Assembly: GCA_017308595.1 (NCBI GenBank)
Contig: JAFKER010000007.1
Location: 372,001 to 436,000, forward strand
DNA: 64,000 bases
Direction: 5' to 3'
From: Afipia sp.
Lineage (GTDB): Bacteria; Pseudomonadota; Alphaproteobacteria; Rhizobiales; Xanthobacteraceae
Part shown: positions 8,316 through 17,122 of the stretch, one piece after another
Position numbering within the stretch: position 1 is the stretch's first letter
How the letters are laid out: each line of letters opens with the position of its first letter
Program-made: the position numbers and the translations under genes
The notes under the pieces: model-generated
Database searches by the model: none
Seen by the model: the letters and a program-made list of their open reading frames with translations, nothing else
Told to the model about the DNA's origin: nothing

Positions 8316-9119
8316 TCACTTCACCCGTTCGATCAATTCCATCGCGCCGGCCGGTGCGCGGATTTTTCCTTCGTGGATCACGTAGGCAAAGACGTCGCGG
8401 GGCACTTTCTTCGCGGACGTCTTGTCGGACCGGGGGAGGTCGTCGGGCTCGCCGCCTTGCGACCAGAGCGTCAATCGCTTCGCCCAGGCATCCAGCTCCT
8501 TGGACGGGTAGGCGGTCTTGACCGTATCCTTGCCGGTCTGCAGCCGGGCGTAAACGAAATCGGAGGTTATGTCCGAAATCGCCGGGTACTTGAGATGGTC
8601 GGCATAGACCACGGCGACATTGTGCTTGCGAAGAAGGGCGATGAAGTCCGGATTGCAGAAGCTGTCGTGCCGGACTTCGACCACATGGCGCAGGGCGACG
8701 CCGTCGAATGTGCGCGGGAGCAGATCGAGGAAGGCGCCAAAATCCGCTTCGTCGAATTTCTTGGTAGGAGCGAACTGCCACAGCACCGGACCGAGCCGGT
8801 CGCCCATCTCCGTCACGCCGGAGTCATAGAAGCGTTTAATCGAGTCTCCGGCCTCGGCCAGAACACGCCGGTTGGTGGCGAAACGTGGCCCTTTGACCGA
8901 AAAGATGAAGTCGTTCGGGACTTCACTGGCCCATTTGCGGAAGCTTTCAGGCTTCTGTGAACCATAATAAGTGCCGTTGATCTCGATCGAGGTCAGCTTC
9001 GATGCGGCGTAGGACAGTTCCTTCGATTGCGCCAGCTTCTCCGGATAGAACACGCCCCGCCAGGGTGCAAAGGTCCATCCGCCGATCCCGATATGAATTT
9101 GTCCTGCTTTTTTTGCCAT
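8316..9119 (-). CDS. DUF72 (YecE-like) family protein
   Basis: Protein of 267 residues with the TIM-barrel-like DUF72 pattern: IHIGIGGWTFAPWRG at the N-terminus, LTSIEINGTYYG, FSVKGPRF, LGPVLWQFAPT, VEVRHDSF and a C-terminal FVYARLQ. The biochemical role of the family is unknown. It is the first gene of a likely two-gene unit with the DUF488 gene. The start ATG 9119 is the only good one (MAKKAGQIHIG). Confidence 0.9.
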   Translation of the reverse strand: MAKKAGQIHIGIGGWTFAPWRGVFYPEKLAQSKELSYAASKLTSIEINGTYYGSQKPESFRKWASEVPNDFIFSVKGPRFATNRRVLAEAGDSIKRFYDSGVTEMGDRLGPVLWQFAPTKKFDEADFGAFLDLLPRTFDGVALRHVVEVRHDSFCNPDFIALLRKHNVAVVYADHLKYPAISDITSDFVYARLQTGKDTVKTAYPSKELDAWAKRLTLWSQGGEPDDLPRSDKTSAKKVPRDVFAYVIHEGKIRAPAGAMELIERVK

Positions 9120-9411
9120 TTTCTCGCGTTCCCTGAGGCCCTTGCGGAAGGCCGGACCCGTACCTATCTAGTTTCTAACGGCGATGTTGCAGCCCCCGCT
9201 CCATCGCCGGACGACCACGAGAAGATGCCGTGAGATGTTAAGCGCGCCGGATGTACGCGCTGCTTTGATTCTCACCGGCTCCCTCCGTGGTCGTTGTCAT
9301 TTCTGGGCCTGGAAGACCCCACGGCCACCCGCTTCCCGTATACGGCATCTAAATCTTGTTCCGGGAGGACAGCTTGGCATCGTCGGGCGCCCCGGATATA
9401 CGCTGGAGCCC

Positions 9412-10524
9412 ATGACTGAGGCCATCTCACCCGAGGCGGCACCCGCGCGTCAATTGTGCGTTGTGGTGCCCACCTTCAAAGAGCGCGACAACGTCCCCAA
9501 GCTTTTCGCAAAGCTGGACGCCGCGCTGGCTGGAATCGCATGGGAGGTCATCTTCGTTGATGACAATTCCCCGGATGGGACCTGGGAGGTGGCGCGGCAA
9601 CTGGCCCAAACTGACTCGCGCGTGCGGTGTATCCGCCGTATCGGCCGCCGCGGATTGTCCGGTGCCTGCATCGAAGGAATTTTGGCCTCATCGGCGCCTT
9701 ACGTCGCAGTGATGGACGCTGACCTGCAGCACGACGAAACCCGTTTGCCAAAGATGCTTGGGCTTTTGCAGTCCGGCGAGGCTGAGCTCGTGGTTGGCAG
9801 CCGTTATGTAAGCGGCGGCGACACCGGCAGTTTCGGAAGTACGCGTCTCGGGGGCAGCGTATTCGCAACCAACATTGCCAAGAAGCTTCTGCATATCGAG
9901 ATCGCCGATCCGATGAGCGGCTTTTTCATGCTCCGCCGCGATCGCTTCGAGCAGCTCGCCCCGTCGCTATCTGTGCAGGGTTTCAAGATACTGCTCGACA
10001 TCGTGGCGACGGCGGGCGGAAAGCTTCGCATTGTCGAGGTGCCGTTTTCATTCGGAGCACGGCAGCACGGCGAGAGCAAACTTGACTCAATGGTCGTGCT
10101 CGATTTCCTCGGTCTCGTTCTTGCGAAAATGACCGGCGACCTGGTGTCGCTGCGTTTCCTGCTGTTCGCGCTGGTCGGCGGCCTTGGTCTGGGCGTGCAC
10201 CTCATCACGCTCTACACCGCGCTCGGACTTAAGGTGCCTTTTACTGAAGCGCAGGGACTGGCTGCTTTCGTCGCAATGACCGGCAACTTTCTTCTGAACA
10301 ACCGGCTTACCTATCGCGACCAGCGCCTGAAGGGCTTTTCGCTGCTGCGCGGGCTGTTCCTCTTCTATCTGGTGTGCAGCGTCGGTCTGCTCGCCAATGT
10401 CGGCGTTGCGGCGACCGTGTTCGATCAGGAGCCGATCTGGTGGCTTGCGGGCATTGCCGGTGCGCTGATGGGCGTGGTCTGGAACTACGGCGTCTCCAGT
10501 CTTTTCGTTTGGCGCGCAAAATGA
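9412..10524 (+). CDS. GT2 polyprenol-phosphate glycosyltransferase fused to GtrA domain
   Basis: Membrane glycosyltransferase of 370 residues. Residues about 15-235 are a GT-A fold family 2 domain like dolichol-phosphate mannose synthase (VVVPTFKERDNVP, FVDDNSPDGT, VMDADLQHD, DPMSGFFMLRRD). Residues about 245-365 are four helices of the GtrA type, which anchor or flip the lipid-linked sugar. ATG 9412 follows GGAG at a good distance. Its TGA overlaps the ATG of the next glycosyltransferase, so the pair likely makes and then uses a lipid-phosphate sugar donor. Confidence 0.9.
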   Translation: MTEAISPEAAPARQLCVVVPTFKERDNVPKLFAKLDAALAGIAWEVIFVDDNSPDGTWEVARQLAQTDSRVRCIRRIGRRGLSGACIEGILASSAPYVAVMDADLQHDETRLPKMLGLLQSGEAELVVGSRYVSGGDTGSFGSTRLGGSVFATNIAKKLLHIEIADPMSGFFMLRRDRFEQLAPSLSVQGFKILLDIVATAGGKLRIVEVPFSFGARQHGESKLDSMVVLDFLGLVLAKMTGDLVSLRFLLFALVGGLGLGVHLITLYTALGLKVPFTEAQGLAAFVAMTGNFLLNNRLTYRDQRLKGFSLLRGLFLFYLVCSVGLLANVGVAATVFDQEPIWWLAGIAGALMGVVWNYGVSSLFVWRAK

Positions 10525-12026
10525 CTTCCGGCGAGGCGGCGCTGGCCCGCGGTGCGATCGTCATCGTGACCGCGCTTGTGGTGCTTCGTCTGATCGCTGC
10601 AGCCGTCACGCCGCTGACCTTCGACGAAACTTATTACTGGATCTGGGCAAAGCATCTTTCGGGTGGTTATTACGACCATCCTCCGATGGTCGCTGTCGTC
10701 ATTCGCCTCGGTACCATGATCGCGGGCGATAACGCGTTTGGCGTGCGGCTGGTGTCGATCCTGCTCGCGTTGCCGATGAGCTGGGCGATCTATCGCACGG
10801 CCCAGATATTCTTTGAAGATACGCGGATCGCCGCGGCATCAACTATTTTTTTAAATGCCACCCTGATGGCGTCGGTCGGCACGACAATTGTGACCCCGGA
10901 CGCCCCACTGATGGTTGCTGCGAGCTTTGTTCTCCTTGGCCTCGCCAAGGTGTGGCAAACGGGCCGGGGGGTGTGGTGGCTTGCGGTCGGCGTCGCGGTG
11001 GGATGCGGACTGCTCTCGAAATACACTGCGCTGTTCTTCGGCGCACAGATTTTGCTGTGGCTCTTGCTGATGAAGGATCAGCGCCGCTGGCTGGCATCGC
11101 CATGGCCATATCTCGGCGGCATTCTCGCTTTCGCAATCTTTTCGCCGGCGATCCTGTGGAACGCCGATCACGAATGGGTGTCGTTCATCAAACAGCTTGG
11201 CCGCGCCCGCGTCGAAGGCATCACGCTGAAATATCTTGGCGAGATGATCCCGACGCAGTTTGTGTTCGCGACGCCCTCCGTCTTCATTCTCGGTGTGTTC
11301 GGGCTCTATGCGCTGGCGCGGGGAAGGGCTGCGAATGCTGCTGGCGCTATGCTGGTCAGCATCAGCGTCTGGATGATCTTCCTCTATTTCGTCTGGCATT
11401 CGCTGCATGCTCGCGTGGAGGCCAACTGGCTTGGCCCGATCTATCCGGCGTTTGCCATCGCCGCCGCCTATGCCGCGTGGGGCACGGCGTGGAATCCCCG
11501 CGAGCAGCGGACGATGACATGGTCGCGCAATCTCGCGCTGCCGATCGGTGTTGCGTTGTTCGTCGTTCTGATCGTGCAGACCAACACCGGACTGTTCACT
11601 GGTTTCCGGCGCGACGCCACCGTGCGCAGCGTGGGTGTGGGCTGGCCGGACCTGGCTAAAGAGATCGAAGCTCTTCGCATCAAGCACCATGCAAATTGCG
11701 TGATGGCGGCGGACTACGGCACCACCTCCTGGCTGATGTTCTATCTGCCGAAGGGGACGTGCGTTGCGCAATATCAGCAGCGCTATCGCTGGACCTTCAT
11801 GAACGAGCCCGACGCAAACCTGCTCAAGGGCAGGGCGCTGCTGATCGGTCCTGTCGGTGCAATCATCCCGCCGCGCGCCTCCTATGCCCGCGTCGAGACG
11901 CTGGCCGAACTGGTCCGCAAACGCGGCGGTGTCGCCATCGAGACTTATCAGGCCACTCTGCTCGAAGATCCGCGCGGCGAAGTGCTGGATAGATCAAAGC
12001 CTCCGGAGCTTGGCGGACCGATCTAA
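10521..12026 (+). CDS. GT39/ArnT-like membrane glycosyltransferase
   Basis: Polytopic membrane protein of 501 residues. The early periplasmic loop has the PMT/ArnT motif FDETYYWIWAKHLSGGYYDHP, in which the acidic residues take part in catalysis in the GT39/GT83 family, followed by about ten more helices. It transfers a sugar from a polyprenyl-phosphate donor on the periplasmic side. Start ATG 10521 overlaps the stop of the GT2-GtrA gene (ATGA), a logical pairing of donor synthesis with transfer. The acceptor (lipid A, glycan or protein) cannot be told. Confidence 0.9.
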   Translation: MTSGEAALARGAIVIVTALVVLRLIAAAVTPLTFDETYYWIWAKHLSGGYYDHPPMVAVVIRLGTMIAGDNAFGVRLVSILLALPMSWAIYRTAQIFFEDTRIAAASTIFLNATLMASVGTTIVTPDAPLMVAASFVLLGLAKVWQTGRGVWWLAVGVAVGCGLLSKYTALFFGAQILLWLLLMKDQRRWLASPWPYLGGILAFAIFSPAILWNADHEWVSFIKQLGRARVEGITLKYLGEMIPTQFVFATPSVFILGVFGLYALARGRAANAAGAMLVSISVWMIFLYFVWHSLHARVEANWLGPIYPAFAIAAAYAAWGTAWNPREQRTMTWSRNLALPIGVALFVVLIVQTNTGLFTGFRRDATVRSVGVGWPDLAKEIEALRIKHHANCVMAADYGTTSWLMFYLPKGTCVAQYQQRYRWTFMNEPDANLLKGRALLIGPVGAIIPPRASYARVETLAELVRKRGGVAIETYQATLLEDPRGEVLDRSKPPELGGPI

Positions 12027-12168
12027 CTCCCGCTTGAAGCCTTTCAATTCGCAACGGAACAGCCACGCTTCGCTCATGATTTGCGCGCAATGCGCAGAAA
12101 TGATGCGGGAACGGCTTTGACGGCCATTGAGTTGGCCCACTACCATCGATCGATCCAGGAGATGCTCC

Positions 12169-12480
12169 ATGGGTAGCTTGGGGAAGGTTGCCGGTCTGAT
12201 TGCGGTTGCCGTCATCGCGGGTGCGGAGCCAGCCTTCGCGCAGGGAACCGAGCAGGAGCGCGAGGCCTGCACGCCGGATGCATGGCGTCTGTGCGGACAA
12301 TTCATTCCCGATGCTGACCGGATCACCGATTGCCTGCGCAATGCCGGGCCACGTTTGAGTCCGGCCTGTTATGCGGTGTTCTATCCGCCGCGGGTGGTGA
12401 ACCAGACGCCGCCGCGTCCCGGTGCGCAGCCGTCCCCCCAGATGCCGCCTCCATCGCCTCCTTCGGATGACGACGACTGA
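12169..12480 (+). CDS. Small Cys-rich secreted protein
   Basis: Protein of 103 residues with a clear signal peptide ending AFAQ, then a Cys-containing core (ACTPDAWRLCGQFIPD, ITDCLR, LSPACYAVF) and a Pro-rich tail ending in five acidic residues. This pattern recurs in small exported proteins of Bradyrhizobium relatives; function unknown. ATG 12169 follows AGGAG (12157-12161). It lies about 140 bp after the GT39 gene and may share its transcript. Confidence 0.75.
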   Translation: MGSLGKVAGLIAVAVIAGAEPAFAQGTEQEREACTPDAWRLCGQFIPDADRITDCLRNAGPRLSPACYAVFYPPRVVNQTPPRPGAQPSPQMPPPSPPSDDDD

Positions 12481-12702
12481 CAGGAACCCGGCTTTACGAT
12501 TTGCCTTACATCTGCCGGGACTTAATCCGCATTTAACTAAAAGTCGCCTTAATGCCGCTCCGCACCTTTGCGAGATGTCGCGTGGGGAACTCCAAGCTCC
12601 GCATGGCAACTGACGCTGGCCCGCTTTCGCATGCGCCGTTCGCGCATGATGTGCCGAATGCAGCCGGAACGACAGGGTGGGATTGTTCTGGATGCAAGGC
12701 GT

Positions 12703-13839
12703 ATGAGTACCAGTTCTGTTGCGCGTACCGGGTACAAAGCCCACCCTCACGGTCGTTCGTCGCGATCGTCCAGCCCGTTGAACGCGGCAGGCATTGCCGC
12801 CATTGCGTTCGTGACGCTGGCCGGCGGCTGGACGTTTTACAGCAACGTGTTCGGCGGCCACCCCTTCGGTGAGAGTTATGAACTCGCCGCGCGCGATACG
12901 CGCGTGGTGTTCGTGTCGGCGGCAAACGGTCTCGACCAGCAGGCCTTTACCGATCGCTTCGCGGCCCTGAGCCCGGCGCGCGAGGAAGCACCCGCGCTCA
13001 CTGTCGAGCAGAAGAATTACGCCGCGCTGATGGACGTGACGTATTCGCTCGGCGCGCCGCCGGTGGCGTTCAAGCCGACCGTTGTGGCTGCGCCCGATAG
13101 TCAGCGCTCCGCGCCGTCGCAGGCCGAAGTTGCCGCTGCCGCGCCGGAAGTCGCGCTGCCGCCGCAGGCTCCGGCGCGTGTCGCCAAAGCCGTGCCGCTG
13201 CCCGCATCGCGCCCCGCGGATTTCAAGTTCTCGCAAACGAGCCGCGTCAAGCCCGGCCATTCGGAGATGGTGGAGCGTGCGAAGAACGCCGCGCTCGCCG
13301 CGATGGCCCGCAAGACGCCGAGCCTTTTCGACCGCCTGTTCGGCAAGAAGCCCGAGCCCGGCCCGATGCTGGCCTATGCCGGCGCCGACGGCGGCGTCGC
13401 CAGCGACGGCACCTCGCTCACGCCATCGACGGCCGCGGGATCGAGCGAAGACGACAAGCTGACCGCGATCTATGACATCACCGCGCGCACGGTTTACATG
13501 CCGGACGGCTCCAAGCTCGAAGCGCATTCCGGCCTCGGCAGCAAGCTGGACGATCCGCGTTATGCGCACGTCCGCATGCACGGCGTGACGCCGCCGCATC
13601 TCTACACGCTCAAACCGCGCGAGGCGCTGTTTCACGGCGTGGCGGCGCTGCGCTTGACGCCGGTGGGCGGCGAGGGCGCGATCCACGGCCGCACCGGGCT
13701 GCTCGCACACACTTACATGCTGGGGCCGAACGGCGATTCCAACGGCTGCGTGTCGTTCAAGGATTACAACGCGTTCCTGAAAGCCTATCAGCGCGGCGAA
13801 GTGCGCCGCCTGGTCGTTGTCGCGAGCCTGAAGGATTGA
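12703..13839 (+). CDS. Membrane-anchored DUF2778 (Tlde1-fold) protein
   Basis: Protein of about 378 residues. A short basic cytoplasmic tail leads into one membrane helix (AAGIAAIAFVTLAGGWTFY), then a long Ala/Pro-rich flexible region, and a C-terminal domain of about 130 residues with AIYDITARTVYMPDG, HVRMHGVTPPHLY, HGRTGLLAH and SNGCVSFKDY. The final His...SNGC layout is that of DUF2778/Tlde1, an L,D-transpeptidase-like fold with a Cys nucleophile acting on peptidoglycan. Start ATG 12703 is preferred; upstream in-frame Met codons give an implausible N-terminus. Confidence 0.8.
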   Translation: MSTSSVARTGYKAHPHGRSSRSSSPLNAAGIAAIAFVTLAGGWTFYSNVFGGHPFGESYELAARDTRVVFVSAANGLDQQAFTDRFAALSPAREEAPALTVEQKNYAALMDVTYSLGAPPVAFKPTVVAAPDSQRSAPSQAEVAAAAPEVALPPQAPARVAKAVPLPASRPADFKFSQTSRVKPGHSEMVERAKNAALAAMARKTPSLFDRLFGKKPEPGPMLAYAGADGGVASDGTSLTPSTAAGSSEDDKLTAIYDITARTVYMPDGSKLEAHSGLGSKLDDPRYAHVRMHGVTPPHLYTLKPREALFHGVAALRLTPVGGEGAIHGRTGLLAHTYMLGPNGDSNGCVSFKDYNAFLKAYQRGEVRRLVVVASLKD

Positions 13840-13851
13840 GGGGCAGCGTTT

Positions 13852-13877
13852 CTCCCTCCCCACTGAAGGGGAGGGAG
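13852..13877. terminator. Hairpin after DUF2778 gene
   Basis: Perfect 10-bp stem CTCCCTCCCC / GGGGAGGGAG with a 6-base loop, 13 bp after the stop codon. There is no T-run, so it may be a transcription stop or one of the species' intergenic palindromes; a similar hairpin follows the phosphoribosyltransferase gene at 29842. Confidence 0.45.
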
Positions 13878-14626
13878 AAGAGTCGCCGCATCCAGATTCA
13901 ATTGTCAGACAACTCGCACCGGCAGATGTGCGCCTCATGTTTGCGCATGACCTGATCCAAAAAAACGCTCCACACTTTTTGGAGTCACGCGCCATCGCCC
14001 CTGTTGTTGTGACGGCGCGGGGGCGCCCGAAATTCTTCATCGTTCCTCCCTCGAAATGAGGGCGCGCGGAACGCCGGATGCGCGAGCGCATCCGCAGCCC
14101 CGTGTGCAAAAGTGAAAAGCACACGAGCGTAGTCGCCACGGTCACGCCGTTTGCATCCGGCGTTCCGCACGCGGTGGGGCTCCGGCTTGTTTCGTGCTCT
14201 CCCCGGCGAACGCCCGTAGGCTGTCACCGTCGTCTCCGCTGAGGCCGACGCTTCCGGTTGGAAGCGAACGGGGCAGACCGGATTTCGCAGGACCACACGA
14301 CTTGGGCCGGCGCGGGCGCGCAGTCATGCGGTGTGTTTCCACTCCGCAATCCCGCGCACAGCGTGGTTCGTCAGCCTTCGCGCGCGCCGCTCACGCGCCC
14401 CCGGATGTTGCGCACGCCCTTGCGGGTGCGTGCACGCGATCCGGGCTTGCGCCCTGCGACCCTCGCTCCGGCCTGACGCTGCCGCGCCACCGCATCCCGC
14501 CCCGCGTATCGTGACGATCGCGAAACGCCCCTCATTAACGAGGCGGGACAAATAGGAATATAGACCTAAATAAAAAAATGTCAAGTGACTTACCACGGAG
14601 CCCATGGATCACTCTGCCGCCCGCTG
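13878..14626. repeat. Gene-free block resembling a Bradyrhizobium-type dispersed repeat
   Basis: About 750 bp without a credible gene. Several frames stay open on both strands (for example minus 14142-14342) but their products are Arg/Ser/Pro-rich and lack any fold. From memory, the phrase encoded there (SVGLSGDDGDSLRAFAGES) recurs as a spurious product in many Bradyrhizobium-type genomes, which marks a dispersed noncoding repeat. GC content falls sharply at about 14510-14580, where the low-GC island begins. Confidence 0.5.
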
Positions 14627-15577
14627 TCATACGAAAACTGGTGTCGTCTCGTGCCACAGTACCAAGGCTTCGATGTCGACCAGAAATATCTTATCCGTCA
14701 TCTGGGCAGATTGCTTCGCATCATCGGTAAATGAGGATGTCGTAACGATGTAGCCACGAAAGGCACCATGTTCTTCGATTACGCCTTTAAACTGTTGGAT
14801 AGTCGGGCGGCCAACCTTATTGTCCGGCGCGTTTCGTTTGCATTGCACTACCAGCAGACCGTCTGTGTGCACGGCGAAACCATCCACGCCCATATCGTTT
14901 GATTTTCTGGTAGCCCAAGCCTCAAGGCCGGCCGCTTCGAAGAAACTCATGATGTGCCTCTCAAAGTGAAACGGATCCATTTCAGCGAGTTGTTTTCGAA
15001 GTGCCATTTCTTCGACGGGCATGGCGTATCGGTTGGCATCCATGGGCTGCTGCGCCATTGCAGCTTTCATCTCGACGCTGGCGCGGCGCAGACGTTCGTC
15101 TTTGACAATGACATCCATTATTTCTGTGATGTGCGGTCTTGCTTCGGGGCTCGTCACGAGTGCCTCGATAATCGACGTGATACCGGCTGTTCCCAAGAAA
15201 ATCAGGAGCAACACCGGCATGCCTATGGCGCTGCCTAAGGCAGCGATCCCAGCGCCCTGGCCGCCGACCAACGGTAGCGCTGCAAGAGTCGCCGGCAACG
15301 CAATCTTCATCGACAAGGGAAGACCCGATTTTCGATAGCTTGAGACAGCTTCCGATATGCTCGCCGCAATGGCTTTAATAGCGGTCCGCGAATTGACGAG
15401 TTCGTTCAACTTACGGAATTTTTCCATAGGTGGCAGGTCGCTGGCGACGATATCGCGAGATTGGCCCAGCCATTCGATAGCAAGGACTCGATCTTCCGGG
15501 CGTGTCGAATGTTTGATTGCCGAAGCGAAGAGGCGGACTAACTGCTTTTTAGTCTTGCTCGTGATGGCATCTAACAT
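14627..15577 (-). CDS. Membrane-anchored Mrr-like restriction endonuclease
   Basis: Protein of 316 residues. Residues 1-85 are helical and charged; 93-140 contain two hydrophobic helices with Gly-rich turns; 195-316 form an Mrr-type PD-(D/E)xK domain (DPFHFERHIMSFFEAAGLEA, Asp232 in GVDGFA, QCKR at 245-248, then QQFKGVIEEHGA). The Asp and QxK residues match the Mrr_cat active site. ATG 15577 is chosen because GGTGAGAG precedes it; an upstream extension is possible. GC is clearly lower than in neighbours, suggesting transfer. A role in defence against foreign or modified DNA is inferred. Confidence 0.75.
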   Translation of the reverse strand: MLDAITSKTKKQLVRLFASAIKHSTRPEDRVLAIEWLGQSRDIVASDLPPMEKFRKLNELVNSRTAIKAIAASISEAVSSYRKSGLPLSMKIALPATLAALPLVGGQGAGIAALGSAIGMPVLLLIFLGTAGITSIIEALVTSPEARPHITEIMDVIVKDERLRRASVEMKAAMAQQPMDANRYAMPVEEMALRKQLAEMDPFHFERHIMSFFEAAGLEAWATRKSNDMGVDGFAVHTDGLLVVQCKRNAPDNKVGRPTIQQFKGVIEEHGAFRGYIVTTSSFTDDAKQSAQMTDKIFLVDIEALVLWHETTPVFV

Positions 15578-15730
15578 TCTCTCACCGCCCTTTGCGATCT
15601 TCGATTCTAAAGCTAGCGAGGCGCTTGAGTAATCGGGAATTCTGTGATGCGACGGATTTGCACCGAATTTCGTTGCACATCTAGTATCTTGTCTAAATTG
15701 GTCTACGCTTAGATTTTCTCTGGAGGGGGC

Positions 15731-16135
15731 ATGTCTGAGCAAGCAATTTTCAAAAACAAAGCCGTTGATATTACCACCAAGGTCGCGCGGTTCGGCGCCA
15801 TTTCCTTTCAGGTTTCTACGATTGGAAGCGTATCTGTCTTCAATGCTAAGAAAATAAGCCCTTGGGCTATTGCTTTGATTTTTCTGGCCGTAGTGTCCCT
15901 TATTGTCGGATCAAACCTTAAAGGCATGCAGGATCAACAAGGTCAGATAGCATTTGCCATTGCTGCTACATTTCTGATCGGCAGTTTTCTTGTTCAGAAA
16001 TTGTGGCCGCGACGAGAATTTACCTTTGTTCTAAGGTCGGGCAGTGGCGAAGTTTACAAGCTAGTTTCAGATGACGGAGAGTATTTAGAAACACTTCAGC
16101 GGGCCTTGGAGATGGCATTTGTCGAGCAAGCTTAG
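15731..16135 (+). CDS. DUF6232-like membrane protein
   Basis: Protein of 134 residues. An N-terminal beta-rich part (FKNKAVDITTKVARFG, FQVSTIGSVSVF) precedes two hydrophobic helices (ISPWAIALIFLAVVSLIVG and IAFAIAATFLIGSFLV), and a short C-terminal cytoplasmic part follows (FTFVLRSGSGEVYKLVSDD). This is the layout I associate with DUF6232, whose function is unknown. GGAGGG lies just upstream of ATG 15731. It is divergent from the Mrr-like gene with about 150 bp between, and shares its low GC, so both probably arrived together. Confidence 0.6.
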   Translation: MSEQAIFKNKAVDITTKVARFGAISFQVSTIGSVSVFNAKKISPWAIALIFLAVVSLIVGSNLKGMQDQQGQIAFAIAATFLIGSFLVQKLWPRREFTFVLRSGSGEVYKLVSDDGEYLETLQRALEMAFVEQA

Positions 16136-16164
16136 TCGCGATTGGTTACACGCAGAAGCCAAAC

Positions 16165-16191
16165 AAACCCCGGCATTGCTGCCGGGGTTTT
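16165..16191. terminator. Terminator after DUF6232-like gene
   Basis: Stem AAACCCCGGCA / TGCCGGGGTTT with loop TTGC, ending in TTTT. Nearly the same hairpin (loop TCGC) lies at 19075-19101 downstream of groEL, so the sequence has been duplicated around this accessory region. Confidence 0.75.
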
Positions 16192-16211
16192 GCATTTCGC
16201 AATCGCCGATA

Positions 16212-16270
16212 GAGATTCCGGGTTTGCGGAACGGCATGAAGAATGCCGCACCGCGCCCGGAATGACGGGA
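16212..16270. repeat. Intergenic palindromic repeat, family A copy 1
   Basis: Contains ATTCCGGG and CCCGGAAT as outer arms and GGCAT-gaaga-ATGCC as an inner stem. Copy 2 at 17523-17580 is nearly identical but its inner stem reads GGTAT/ATACC, a compensatory pair change. A related, longer copy lies at 21944-22041. Confidence 0.8.
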
Positions 16271-16317
16271 CTTCTTGGGACCGCGCCCCGCGCGTGCGCG
16301 GGAAGAGCCGCGTCCCC

Positions 16318-17076
16318 TTACCGAAACCCGCCCGTTACGCGCAGCGCTTCGCCGGTGATATAGGACGCATCGTTCGAGGCGAGGAAGGCCACGACGGATG
16401 CGATTTCGTCCGTCCGGGCGACGCGGCCGAGCGGCGTCACGGATTCCAGCCATGTGCGCATGTCGCCTCCGTCGAAACCGGCGGCTTTCACGCCCTCGGT
16501 AACCACCATGCCGGGATTGACCGCGTTGACGCGGATCTTCTGCGCGGCCAGCTCTTTCGACAGCACTGACGTGATCGCGTCCACCGCGGCCTTGGTCGCC
16601 GTGTAGACCGCCGTGTTCGGCGGCGTGATGGTCGATGCGCCGGACGAAATATTGATGATGCTGCCGCCGTCCTTGCTGAAATTCCGCGCCGCTTCCTGCG
16701 ACACCAGCAGCAGGCCGAGCACGTTCAGGTCGAAATGCTTGTGGAAGTGCTCCGGCGTGATGGCATCCAGCGGAGCGAACTCATAGAGCCCCGCATTGTT
16801 GACCAGGATGTCGATCGGGCCGAACGCCTTGACCGTCTCCGCGACCACGGATGTCGCCGCCTTCGGGTCTGCGAGGTTGCCGCCGACCGCCACGGCCTTG
16901 CCGCCCGCGGCCTTGATCTTCGCCACCACATCGTCCGCGCCTTGCTTGCTCGACGCATAATTGACCGCGACGCTGGCGCCTTCCGCCGCCAGACGCTGCG
17001 CGATCTCCGCGCCGATGCCCTTCGATGCGCCGGTGACCAGCGCGATCTTGCCTTCGAGTCTCTTGGTCATGCTCAT
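16318..17076 (-). CDS. SDR family oxidoreductase (3-oxoacyl-ACP reductase-like)
   Basis: Classical short-chain dehydrogenase of 252 residues. NAD(P)-binding motif GASKGIGAEIA is near residue 16, NNAG near 90, the catalytic Ser in NISSGAS and YxxxK in YTATKAA; the C-terminus ends in a typical YITGEALRVTGG. The residue pattern suggests NADPH and a keto substrate; the exact substrate is unknown. It is divergent from the ArsR-family gene with 100 bp between that holds inverted repeats, so that regulator probably controls it. Confidence 0.9.
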   Translation of the reverse strand: MSMTKRLEGKIALVTGASKGIGAEIAQRLAAEGASVAVNYASSKQGADDVVAKIKAAGGKAVAVGGNLADPKAATSVVAETVKAFGPIDILVNNAGLYEFAPLDAITPEHFHKHFDLNVLGLLLVSQEAARNFSKDGGSIINISSGASTITPPNTAVYTATKAAVDAITSVLSKELAAQKIRVNAVNPGMVVTEGVKAAGFDGGDMRTWLESVTPLGRVARTDEIASVVAFLASNDASYITGEALRVTGGFR

Positions 17077-17122
17077 AGTCCCTTGATCTGCCTGCGGCCC
17101 ATGGCGGGCCGTTGCTTCAGTA

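Noticed and set aside
11863-14145. 760-residue minus-strand open frame
   Set aside because: It runs antisense through three supported plus-strand genes and its product is Arg/His-rich without any fold signal.
14142-14342. 66-residue minus-strand frame in the repeat block
   Set aside because: Its product is a recurrent spurious phrase of a dispersed repeat, Arg/Pro/Ser-rich and without a Shine-Dalgarno.
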